Shown here one piece after another: positions 1-5,045 of a stretch of DNA of 5,082 nucleotides. The stretch spans positions 1 through 5,082 of the forward strand of contig CAAGDY010000238.1 of assembly GCA_900768695.1 (NCBI GenBank), in the 5' to 3' direction. Origin of the DNA: an uncultured Anaerovibrio sp. (GTDB lineage: Bacteria > Bacillota > Negativicutes > Selenomonadales > Selenomonadaceae). Made by a program: the position numbers and the translations under genes. Below the pieces are notes generated by a model. That model had not been told where the DNA came from, searched no databases, and saw only the letters and a list, made by a program, of their open reading frames with translations. Each line of letters begins with the position of its first letter. Position 1 is the stretch's first letter.

Positions 1-233
1 AGTGGCACCTGGCACTCATCCTGCAATCCCGTATCCTCCGGTGTCTCATCGGCTGTGCCGCTGCCGATGCCGATATACATGATGCTGTCCAGTCCTCCTG
101 TGACCATCTGTGCCAGCATAGACCGCCCGGCAGTCATAATCATATTGTGGTGATGTATTTCTGCACACTTTTGGTCTTTCCATACTTCAACATGCAGCAT
201 ACCACTTAGTTTGATTTCGTCTTTCAGCTTCAA
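1..233 (-). CDS. Putative tail fibre / baseplate-associated protein, N-terminal part (3' end cut by window edge)
   Basis: The frame is open from a TTG at 233-231 to the window edge: 77 codons with no stop. The start is chosen because a perfect AGGAGG lies at 241-246, 7 nt upstream, and the TTG overlaps the gpI stop in a TTGA motif, a common coupled-gene arrangement. The visible protein starts MKLKDEIKLSGMLHVEVWKD. It then has an HHHN stretch (residues 27-30), a TAGRSMLAQMVTGG segment (34-47) and an IGIGSGTADETPEDTGLQ segment (54-71). From memory, the pattern of Asn, then a Gly-Arg helix, then 'GxGSG...T.L' recurs at the N-terminus of phage structural proteins encoded just after gpI, in fibre or receptor-binding roles. 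The position directly after gpI supports this. The C-terminus, which would decide the role, is outside the window. That it is a real gene is secure; its exact function is not. Confidence 0.72.
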   Translation of the reverse strand, partial: MKLKDEIKLSGMLHVEVWKDQKCAEIHHHNMIMTAGRSMLAQMVTGGLDSIMYIGIGSGTADETPEDTGLQDECQVP

Positions 234-1177
234 TATATATCCTCCTCCAATCTCCAGCCGCCATATACGCGGGCCTTGTTACCGTATTTTATGCTGCCAT
301 CATATACATACCCTGTACCATAGAACTGCGTGCTTGCCCCGTAGGTCATGCCTTCGCCGTAGTTTATGGATATTGATGCGCTGAATGCTCCGCCTCTGTC
401 TGCCGGTCCCAATGTTCCGCCGTAAGGCTCGCCGCCATCGCCGTATGTACGTCCCTCGCCGTAAGCCTTTTGGGATACAGTGTATTTATCTTCGTGAATA
501 TCCAGTGCCACGGCCATCTCCATGTGGTCGACGGCCCCGCCGTAATAATATCCTCCGCCGTATGATATTCCTGAGCCGTACAGTCTTTTTGCCAGGGGAA
601 AATTATCTTCCATATCAAACCCAAGACTGTACGCAGGCACGTCATCAACAGGTGGTGTATTATCATCCTCCAGCTGGAAGCGGAATATGATGCCATCCAG
701 CACGGAGCGGACATTTTTTACTGTTTCAATTGCCCTGAGTATTTCCCTGTAGGAATCTGATCCATGCATGGCATCTGATGTGACAACGCGGAAATGATAT
801 GGCAACCCTTCGCCCTCCTGATAGTTAAACCATTCCTCAACCTCGGAACGGTCAAATGCCGCAGAGAGAACTTTTTCAACGCCTGCAGGAGTGCCCTTTA
901 ACCTGTGCCAGGCAATAGACTCCCGTACCAGCTTCCGCTTGGTATCTATATCCATTCCGATAGGTTCGTAGAAATCCACGTGAAATTGCCAGGCCAGAAG
1001 GTCAATTTCGGCTTCCGACAGTTCATCCAGCCTGGGGTAAAGCAGGCACCTTCTGATATTCTGTGTAACCTTCTTCAGCTCTATGTCCAAGGCAGTAGCA
1101 GCCTGCCTGACCGCATCTATTTTTGCCAGATTGGAAGGCAGGAGCTGCAGCATGGAAATATTCTCTAAGTCATTCAT
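230..1177 (-). CDS. I: Phage tail protein I (P2 gpI family) with a Tyr-Gly repeat C-terminal extension
   Basis: A 315-residue baseplate-periphery protein. In P2, gpI acts with gpJ at the tail tip and is needed to attach the fibres. Residues 10-130 match the Tail_P2_I family: LLPSNL near the N-terminus, LDELSEAEIDLLAWQFHVD (50-68), and HRLKGTPAGVEKVL (91-104), followed by EEWFNYQ and PYHFRV (114-131). A helix at 144-164 (EILRAIETVKNVRSVLDG) ends the family region. P2 gpI is about 176 residues, so residues 180-315 are an addition. That region is rich in Tyr and Gly, with the core YGxGxxYG at residues 200, 239 and 273. The ATG at 1177 is preferred over a TTG at 1192 because GGAGG at 1186-1190 lies 8 nt before it. 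It overlaps gpJ by 8 nt. The family call is firm; the role of the extension is unknown. Confidence 0.9.
   Translation of the reverse strand: MNDLENISMLQLLPSNLAKIDAVRQAATALDIELKKVTQNIRRCLLYPRLDELSEAEIDLLAWQFHVDFYEPIGMDIDTKRKLVRESIAWHRLKGTPAGVEKVLSAAFDRSEVEEWFNYQEGEGLPYHFRVVTSDAMHGSDSYREILRAIETVKNVRSVLDGIIFRFQLEDDNTPPVDDVPAYSLGFDMEDNFPLAKRLYGSGISYGGGYYYGGAVDHMEMAVALDIHEDKYTVSQKAYGEGRTYGDGGEPYGGTLGPADRGGAFSASISINYGEGMTYGASTQFYGTGYVYDGSIKYGNKARVYGGWRLEEDIY
241..246 (-). promoter_or_regulatory. Ribosome binding site AGGAGG that decides the TTG start at 233
   Basis: The minus strand reads AGGAGG at 246-241, followed by 7 nt and then TTG at 233-231. The site lies inside the last codons of gpI (Glu-Glu-Asp). 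The nearest in-frame ATG is the twelfth codon of the gene at 200-198. It has no comparable site, so TTG is the better start. Confidence 0.75.
257..580 (-). repeat. Three degenerate Tyr-Gly protein repeats in the gpI C-terminus
   Basis: In gpI numbering the repeats begin YGSGISYG (200-207), YGEGRTYG (239-246) and YGEGMTYG (273-280), 39 and 34 residues apart. Each is followed within a few residues by another Tyr-Gly-Gly or Tyr-Gly-Thr-Gly block (212, 252, 286). More YG pairs follow at 298 and 305. Between the cores lie short alternating hydrophobic stretches such as MAVALDI and AFSASISI, which would suit beta strands. At DNA level TACGGC recurs, so the plus strand shows repeated GCCGTA. This looks like internal duplication followed by divergence. 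Confidence 0.8.
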
Positions 1178-2288
1178 CCGCCCAGCCTCCAAAATTTATA
1201 GCAATATTCTTTGCTGAAGCTATTTCATCCTTCGCCACCTCAATATATGCAGGCTCGTTCACAGCAATCTTTCTCGCTCCGGCCGCACGTAGGAGATAAA
1301 TCAGCTCGCTGGGGTCAACATTTCTGCCCAGTTTTTTCTGCTGCCACTTCACGTATTCATCAACGGCTACATCAACGGCTTTTTGAATTGCTGTGGCGGT
1401 AGTGGCATCTTCCCTGTCGATATAATACGTCAGGTCTATGTTGTAATTCACCTCCGTAGGGGCTTTTATAACCAGCTTATCCGTCAGATAGCGATATTGC
1501 TTTTGACTGACATAATCAGTGATTGACTGCAGCAGTTCCTGCCCTGGTAGCTTTCCTCCCTCTAATAGTGGCACAATACAGGCAATGCCGTCACCGCCGT
1601 TATAAACAGCCACATCAGTAATCAGGGAGGATACCTCTTTTGTGAGGCTGGCATATTTCCCTTCTGTGCCGGATGCAAAGCTCTCAGGAGCTTCGTGGAT
1701 ACGTTCACGATAAGGTGTGTCCTTTTCAATATCACTTCCCCCTTCGCTTGTTGTCACGTTTGTTACGCTGGCCACATAAGGTATTGGATCCACAATGGTA
1801 TCAATGGAGCCAATCGGAAAATCATTGCCACCAGCTCCGGCCTCCATGCATATTGCTCCAACAGTGCATGCCGTTGTGCGCGGAGCTATTATAGCAGCTT
1901 CATCTGTTGCGAAATACATTTCCTTTTCCCGTGTGGTAACCCGCGTCCCTGCCGGTATTGTTACCGCATATTCCTGCTTCGCAGAAATAGTAAATTCCAA
2001 TGTAACTGTAGCGGCAGATGCCTTTAATCTGTCAGTGCCAACCAGCACGCCGAGATTGTCGAGGAAATCACCTTCAGCGTACTTCAATAAGTTCATCTTG
2101 GCCGCGTAATTAATTTTCACATTCTGCTGATTGATGATATATGCCAGTGTTTCTAGCAATAATCTCAGGGGATCGGCCTTGCCCAGGGTACGGTTAAGGG
2201 AAGCTTCGGCGAATTTGATAACGGAATTTTTCAGCGTGTTCACGTCAGTATCAACAAAATTAATTTCCGGTATATCTGCAAAACTCAT
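1170..2288 (-). CDS. J: Baseplate assembly protein J (gpJ / Baseplate_J family)
   Basis: A 372-residue wedge protein, related to T4 gp6 and P2 gpJ, that helps form the ring around the tail hub. The N-terminal part (1-90) has the usual helical start with LLLETLAYIINQQNVKIN (43-60) and GDFLDNLGVLVGTDR (73-87). The middle has the strand-rich segment with IPAGTRVTT (111-119) and the YFATDEAA turn. The family signature follows at 191-211: TPYRERIHEAPESFASGTEG leading into KY. The C-terminal part has IVPLLEGGKLPG (238-249) and a helix before PSELIYLLRAAGARKI. P2 gpJ is about 300 residues, so this copy is on the long side but within the family range. The ATG overlaps the gpW stop in ATGA. The binding site AAAGGTGG (2296-2303) is weaker than at the other genes, so translation probably depends on coupling to gpW. 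Confidence 0.95.
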   Translation of the reverse strand: MSFADIPEINFVDTDVNTLKNSVIKFAEASLNRTLGKADPLRLLLETLAYIINQQNVKINYAAKMNLLKYAEGDFLDNLGVLVGTDRLKASAATVTLEFTISAKQEYAVTIPAGTRVTTREKEMYFATDEAAIIAPRTTACTVGAICMEAGAGGNDFPIGSIDTIVDPIPYVASVTNVTTSEGGSDIEKDTPYRERIHEAPESFASGTEGKYASLTKEVSSLITDVAVYNGGDGIACIVPLLEGGKLPGQELLQSITDYVSQKQYRYLTDKLVIKAPTEVNYNIDLTYYIDREDATTATAIQKAVDVAVDEYVKWQQKKLGRNVDPSELIYLLRAAGARKIAVNEPAYIEVAKDEIASAKNIAINFGGWADE

Positions 2289-2596
2289 AAAATCACCACC
2301 TTTACTACCGGATAAACAGCACCATCAGCCGCATCACCAGTAAATTTCACTTCCTTCACTTCAACCCGTGGCTCAAATCTCTCCACAGCCTCTATAATTT
2401 CCGTAGTCAGCCTGCCCTTGATGGCCGTGACAGGCAAGTCAATCAAAGCTGTATCAATGCCGAATGATCTATCCAGTGGCACGCTCCCCCTGCGGGTAGT
2501 CAGTATGGTCCTGACATTCTGAATGATTTCCTCCACTTCTGTTTCAGGCTGCCAGCTGAAATCATTTGTATCCTTCGCCATTATTTCCAGCATCAT
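2285..2596 (-). CDS. W: Baseplate assembly protein W (GPW / T4 gp25 family)
   Basis: A 103-residue wedge component. gp25-like proteins join the wedge to the first sheath ring and help start sheath assembly. The core is visible as EVEEIIQNVRTILTTRRGSV (20-39), then PLDRSFGIDTALIDLP (40-55), and a second half with a helix (LTTEIIEAVERFEPRVEV) and final strands YPVVKVVIL. The family's helix, 'T..G..P....FGID' turn and closing strand pair are all present, and length is normal. The ATG at 2596 follows GGAGG (2606-2610) by 9 nt and overlaps the GpU stop in ATGA. A second ATG follows directly at 2593, and another at 2581 (before AKDTND) could in principle be used, but neither has a better spaced binding site. 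Confidence 0.93.
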   Translation of the reverse strand: MMLEIMAKDTNDFSWQPETEVEEIIQNVRTILTTRRGSVPLDRSFGIDTALIDLPVTAIKGRLTTEIIEAVERFEPRVEVKEVKFTGDAADGAVYPVVKVVIL

Positions 2597-3069
2597 GCAG
2601 ATGCACCTCCCATCGCTTTAGGCGGCACATATTCCTTCATGCTGATAGCCAGCTCTGCTGACAGGATATTACCGGCATTGTCATAATACTTAACCGTTTC
2701 ACCGACAGATGTAATCAGCCATTTATTTTTGCCCACCTTCCTGCCGCCAGCTGTAAATGTCAGCACGGTACCGCTTTCGCAGTAATCAATCAGCTTTTCA
2801 GCTTCAGTCACCGGATTGACACCCCACTGGGCGCACAGCTTGATTTTCATGGACACTTCCTGCAGTCCGGGACCAAGGTATTCAGTCAAGGATTTTTCCC
2901 CTATGATGTCATGCTGGGCAGTCCTTGAGCTGGCATTCAGCGAAAAATCGTCAAAGGTGTATATGTCGTTGTAAGCAGACACCCTAAAGGTTATATCTCC
3001 CAGTGTGCCAAGCCCCTGCATTGTACCGGAGGCTGATACATCCGACATTAAGGAATCCCATATCCCCAT
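2593..3069 (-). CDS. U: GpU-family phage tail protein (P2 gpU-like)
   Basis: A 158-residue protein, close to the length of P2 gpU (about 159). In P2, gpU is needed for tail completion; its place in the tail terminus is known only by analogy. Family features are LGTLGDITFRVS (20-31), TFDDFS (38-43), the R..QHDIIGEKSLTEYLGPGL stretch (49-69), then VSMKIKL, GVNPVTEAEKLI (83-94), FTAGGRKVGKNKWLITSVGE (105-124) and a closing SAELAISMKEYV (137-148). The start at 3069 (MGIWDS) is chosen because AGGAGG at 3079-3084 lies 9 nt upstream. An ATG at 3075, only 3 nt from the site, would overlap the PAAR stop as TGATG and add Met-Cys. In P2 this gene precedes D; here it follows PAAR. Confidence 0.88.
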   Translation of the reverse strand: MGIWDSLMSDVSASGTMQGLGTLGDITFRVSAYNDIYTFDDFSLNASSRTAQHDIIGEKSLTEYLGPGLQEVSMKIKLCAQWGVNPVTEAEKLIDYCESGTVLTFTAGGRKVGKNKWLITSVGETVKYYDNAGNILSAELAISMKEYVPPKAMGGASA

Positions 3070-3074
3070 GCACA

Positions 3075-3395
3075 TCACCCTCCTGCAAATACATTTCCAC
3101 TGCCAGTAGTGTGAGAACCGCCCTGCCCGCAGACAGTGCATACAGTGCTATCCCCCACCCGGACAATCGGCCTGCCATTGACAAATACCTTGCTACTGCC
3201 CGATGTAGTGGCGAAGGTGCCACCATGAGGGCAGTTTGTAGGTCCTGTGTCATTCAGCCTGTGTACGCCAAGACCATTAACAAATACATTGCTGCTAACC
3301 TCGGATATAGTTCCTGTCCGCCCGTGAGGGCAGCAGGGCAGCCCCGGATTGCAGATACCTGTAGTGGCATCTCCATCTCTGCATACCGACGGCAT
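3075..3395 (-). CDS. PAAR-domain protein, tip of the tail spike
   Basis: A 106-residue protein expected to cap the gpV spike trimer as a sharp, metal-stabilised cone, as PAAR proteins do in T4-like tails and type VI secretion. The start is the ATG at 3395, 6 nt after GAGGTG (3402-3407); a GTG at 3404 lies inside that site. Seven cysteines (5, 15, 21, 22, 55, 86, 89) and four histidines (24, 45, 57, 95) are present, giving several possible metal ligands; known PAAR tips bind zinc with three His and one Cys. Internal repeats show as VFVNG (37 and 70) and VFAGG (102), and as CPHG (22 and 55) matched by CGQGG (89). Short Gly-rich turns and the VHRLNDTG and VRVGDST segments fit the fold. The stop is 5 nt before the chosen GpU start. 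No toxin domain is fused, so it is probably a pure structural tip. Confidence 0.88.
   Translation of the reverse strand: MPSVCRDGDATTGICNPGLPCCPHGRTGTISEVSSNVFVNGLGVHRLNDTGPTNCPHGGTFATTSGSSKVFVNGRPIVRVGDSTVCTVCGQGGSHTTGSGNVFAGG
3175..3296 (-). repeat. Imperfect 23-nt direct repeats inside the PAAR gene
   Basis: Positions 3175-3197 and 3274-3296 match at 20 of 23 bases. They start 99 nt apart, which equals 33 codons, and both encode (S/K)-V-F-V-N-G. A shorter third relative, CAAATACATTTCC, lies at 3086-3098 near the 3' end of the gene. The spacing is in frame, so this is protein-level duplication and not a mobile or CRISPR repeat. Confidence 0.75.
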
Positions 3396-3405
3396 AAAAA
3401 TCACC

Positions 3406-3804
3406 TCAATTCAGATATATATTGGCACCTTTGATCACCACATCACCGGCGCAATTTATTTCCAGCCTGTGGCTGGCTCGGTCATAGGATATATAGGTGC
3501 CATCATCAAAATCCATTCTGCGCACATCCTGGCCATACCGCCCGGAAGGATCGCTTTCTGAATAATATGAGCCAAGGCAGATGCCTTCATGCCCGTTGGG
3601 CAACATCAGGCAGCAAACCTGCTCACCTACATCCGGCAGCCAGTAATCCTTGTTCCTGCTGCTGCCGCGCACCAATATAGGTAGGCTGTCTGATACCAAA
3701 TTATCCTTATCTTCGAATACCACTTTCACGGTCATTGTGTCAGGGTCTGACACGCTTACACGCCCTATTCTTATAACATTCTTTGCATGGGAATCAATAG
3801 CCAC
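3406..3804 (-). CDS. V: Baseplate assembly / spike protein V (gpV family), short form
   Basis: A 132-residue protein expected to form the trimeric central spike below the hub. The N-terminal half is the OB-fold region: IGRVSVSDPDTMTVKVVF (13-30), then YWLPDVGEQVCCLMLPNGHE (54-73) and GICLGSYYSE, the classic gpV/gp5 'P.vGeqV..l.P.G.....G' pattern. The tail end (DGTYISYD, HRLEINCAGDVVIKGANIYL) looks like the start of a beta-helical needle and then stops. P2 gpV is about 211 residues and carries its own metal-binding apex, which is absent here; the separate PAAR gene 10 nt downstream probably supplies it. The start is GTG at 3804, 7 nt after AGGAGG, overlapping gpD by 11 nt. An ATG start is not available in the conserved N-terminal region. 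Confidence 0.92.
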   Translation of the reverse strand: MAIDSHAKNVIRIGRVSVSDPDTMTVKVVFEDKDNLVSDSLPILVRGSSRNKDYWLPDVGEQVCCLMLPNGHEGICLGSYYSESDPSGRYGQDVRRMDFDDGTYISYDRASHRLEINCAGDVVIKGANIYLN

Positions 3805-4810
3805 TCAAACACCTCCTCAAATCCAGCCTGAGCTTGTAGCCTCCTCCTATAGAGTGGCTCCCCTTGGTAATGATATATTTGCCATCAAAAGCGTGAAATC
3901 CATTGAGGTTGACCGTAGAGCCTGCCAAAAGCTCAATACTCCCCAGCATGGACAGAGAAATGGTAATCTCCTCGGAATTTTTCTCCCGCAGTTTTTTTTT
4001 GGCAAGACGCTCCGCCTCAGCGATATTTTCCACCTGCTCATTAACTTCCAGTGTTTTTCCTTTTTTGTAAGCGTCAGGAGTAAAGGTGTACTCTATCTTT
4101 TTACCGCCTTTGGCATTTGTGTACTTAACATGGCAGGCTTTGTAAATCTCCCTGGTTTTGCTGGTTATGGAATAATCAATCAAAAAGGAACCTTCGCGGT
4201 TAATTGTCGCAACTGGTTCCTTTGCTTCGTAGGTAACGATATCAAACACAATGATTTTGTTGTCAGATATTTTCAGGGCGTAGCCGTTTTCCTTGCACAG
4301 CCTCAGCAGGAATTCAAGATCACTTTCCTCGGTCTGCTCCGCCCTGTCCAGCTCCGGGTCTTTTTCTACGTCATAAAACAGCTCCATGCCAGCTTCCGCG
4401 GCTATATCACCGCAGATTTTAGACAGCTTGACCTTTTCCCAGCTCCTGTTTTTCTCAATCCCCCGCAGTGTATTATTGTCAGGAACAGATACAGCCTTTA
4501 TCTTGACCTCGTGAGGCGGTCCAGAAAGCTCTATTTCGTCAATTTCATATTGACCTATATCCAGCTCCTTATCCCCCTCTTCCAGCCAGTCTGATAGGAT
4601 AATGGAGGCATTTAGCATATCACCTTTTTCCGGCAGCCAGTCTGATTCCCAAAGTTCTGCCATATCCTCAAGAGTTATGCTTATATCGTCAGCCTCCCCG
4701 TCCATGACGTCATTGAAATCAAAGCTCTTGAGATAGGGAGCCAAATCTGTTGAAATATCATTGCCGTTGTATGAAATCTTTATCTTTGCCTTGCGAGCCT
4801 GCAATTTCAT
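3794..4810 (-). CDS. D: Tail hub protein gpD (P2 late control protein D family)
   Basis: A 338-residue hub protein, the P2 gpD / T4 gp27-like ring that links the tail tube to the spike. 'Late control' is a historical family name; a structural role is expected here. N-terminal strands (MKLQARKAKIKISYNGNDIS) lead to ITLEDMAELWESDWLPEKGD (45-64), typical of the family. The middle has the LysM-like region with WEKVKLSKICGDIAAEAGM (124-142), then QTEESDLEFLLRLCKENGYA (159-178), which is the strongest family signature. The C-terminus has the helix EAERLAKKKLREK (265-277) and the barrel segment LLAGSTVNLNGF...GKYIITKGSHSI. ATG at 4810 is preferred over GTG at 4813 because AAAGGG at 4813-4818 would overlap the GTG; the AAAGGGTGATG run also resembles the complement of the 16S tail. 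A run of nine A encodes Lys 271-273. Confidence 0.94.
   Translation of the reverse strand: MKLQARKAKIKISYNGNDISTDLAPYLKSFDFNDVMDGEADDISITLEDMAELWESDWLPEKGDMLNASIILSDWLEEGDKELDIGQYEIDEIELSGPPHEVKIKAVSVPDNNTLRGIEKNRSWEKVKLSKICGDIAAEAGMELFYDVEKDPELDRAEQTEESDLEFLLRLCKENGYALKISDNKIIVFDIVTYEAKEPVATINREGSFLIDYSITSKTREIYKACHVKYTNAKGGKKIEYTFTPDAYKKGKTLEVNEQVENIAEAERLAKKKLREKNSEEITISLSMLGSIELLAGSTVNLNGFHAFDGKYIITKGSHSIGGGYKLRLDLRRCLSGY
3812..3817 (-). promoter_or_regulatory. Ribosome binding site AGGAGG for the GTG start of gpV
   Basis: AGGAGG reads at 3817-3812 on the minus strand, 7 nt before GTG at 3804-3802. It lies inside the gpD codons for Arg-Arg near its C-terminus (residues 332-333), so the end of gpD must keep this sequence. 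It is the reason the GTG is accepted as the start. Confidence 0.75.
3992..4000 (-). other. Run of nine A within gpD (possible slippage site)
   Basis: The minus strand reads nine consecutive A at 4000-3992 as three Lys codons (271-273 of gpD). Such runs can cause polymerase or ribosome slippage. In the +1 frame the reading continues open down to a stop near 3847; in the -1 frame it stops after about 20 codons. The conserved C-terminus of gpD lies in the main frame, so normal reading is the default. Confidence 0.4.
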
Positions 4811-4820
4811 CACCCTTTCT

Positions 4821-4840
4821 GCGTGTCACGATTGACACGC
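4821..4840. promoter_or_regulatory. Perfect 8-bp inverted repeat (hairpin) between X and D
   Basis: GCGTGTCA and TGACACGC pair perfectly around a 4-nt loop. The element starts 1 nt after the stop codon of X and ends directly before the AGAAAGGG of gpD, so it fills almost the whole intergenic gap. No T run follows on either strand, so it is not a typical intrinsic terminator. In the transcript it would form a stable stem touching the ribosome binding site of gpD. Confidence 0.6.
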
Positions 4841-4841
4841 G

Positions 4842-5045
4842 TTACCGCCTCCAGGGCGGAACATTCTCAGGTATCGGAGTTTTTATCTCCGGCAACGTAA
4901 GAACAATACCGGCAGGAAATACCACTATATCAAGATACTGCGTATTGGCCTCCATAAGCAGGGATGTGTATCTCTCACCGCCCAGCTTCCTGTAAGCGAT
5001 ATCATCCCATATATCGCCGGACACTGTTGTATAGGTATCAGGCAT
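4842..5045 (-). CDS. X: Phage tail protein X (P2 gpX / LysM-like)
   Basis: A 67-residue small tail protein, the usual length for the family. It has the LysM-like pattern YTTVSGDIWDDIAYRKLGG (5-23), then LLMEANTQYLD (29-39) and FPAGIVLTLPE (43-53), which matches 'GD.wD.IA...yG...l..aN..l.....aG..l.lP' of Phage_tail_X. In P2-like phages X is needed for tail completion. In many contractile tails the LysM-like protein sits between tube and hub, which fits its place just before gpD. The ATG at 5045 follows AAAGGA (5056-5061) by 10 nt. The C-terminus ends in Pro-Pro-Trp-Arg-Arg. The gene is separated from gpD by the hairpin gap. Confidence 0.92.
   Translation of the reverse strand: MPDTYTTVSGDIWDDIAYRKLGGERYTSLLMEANTQYLDIVVFPAGIVLTLPEIKTPIPENVPPWRR
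4845..4859. promoter_or_regulatory. Short GC-rich inverted repeat at the 3' end of gene X
   Basis: CCGCC and GGCGG pair around a 5-nt loop, covering the last codons of X (Pro-Pro-Trp-Arg-Arg) right up to its stop. Together with the hairpin at 4821-4840 it makes two stems in tandem at the X-D junction. It may be incidental, since it is also coding. Confidence 0.35.

Noticed and set aside
364..714. Overlapping open frames on both strands inside gpI (364-714 minus, 385-690 plus)
   Set aside because: They coincide with the GC-rich Tyr-Gly repeat codons, have no binding site, and give Arg/Trp/Cys-rich translations typical of shadow frames.
1673..2109. Plus-strand open frames inside gpJ
   Set aside because: They overlap each other and the conserved gpJ region, with Cys/His-rich translations and no start signals.
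3086..3296. CRISPR-like spaced repeats
   Set aside because: Only two or three imperfect copies, about 99 nt apart and in frame within a PAAR gene; they encode the same peptide motif.
3075..3395. PAAR protein as a toxin-delivery (effector) protein
   Set aside because: The protein ends right after the PAAR repeats, with no C-terminal domain, and the following gene is a structural GpU-family protein, not an effector or immunity gene.
2984..3434. Frames across the PAAR-GpU junction on both strands (2984-3253 minus, 3003-3434 plus)
   Set aside because: Both run through the conserved PAAR and GpU coding regions in other frames; the true genes have good binding sites and family matches.
3650..4594. 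A 314-codon open frame on the plus strand across gpV and gpD
   Set aside because: It lies antisense to two well-recognised genes, starts with TTG without a ribosome binding site, and its translation has no recognisable domain. Long antisense frames are common opposite genes with this codon use.
4821..4840. Intrinsic terminator between X and D
   Set aside because: The stem is good but no T run follows on either strand, and the operon continues directly with a ribosome binding site and gpD.
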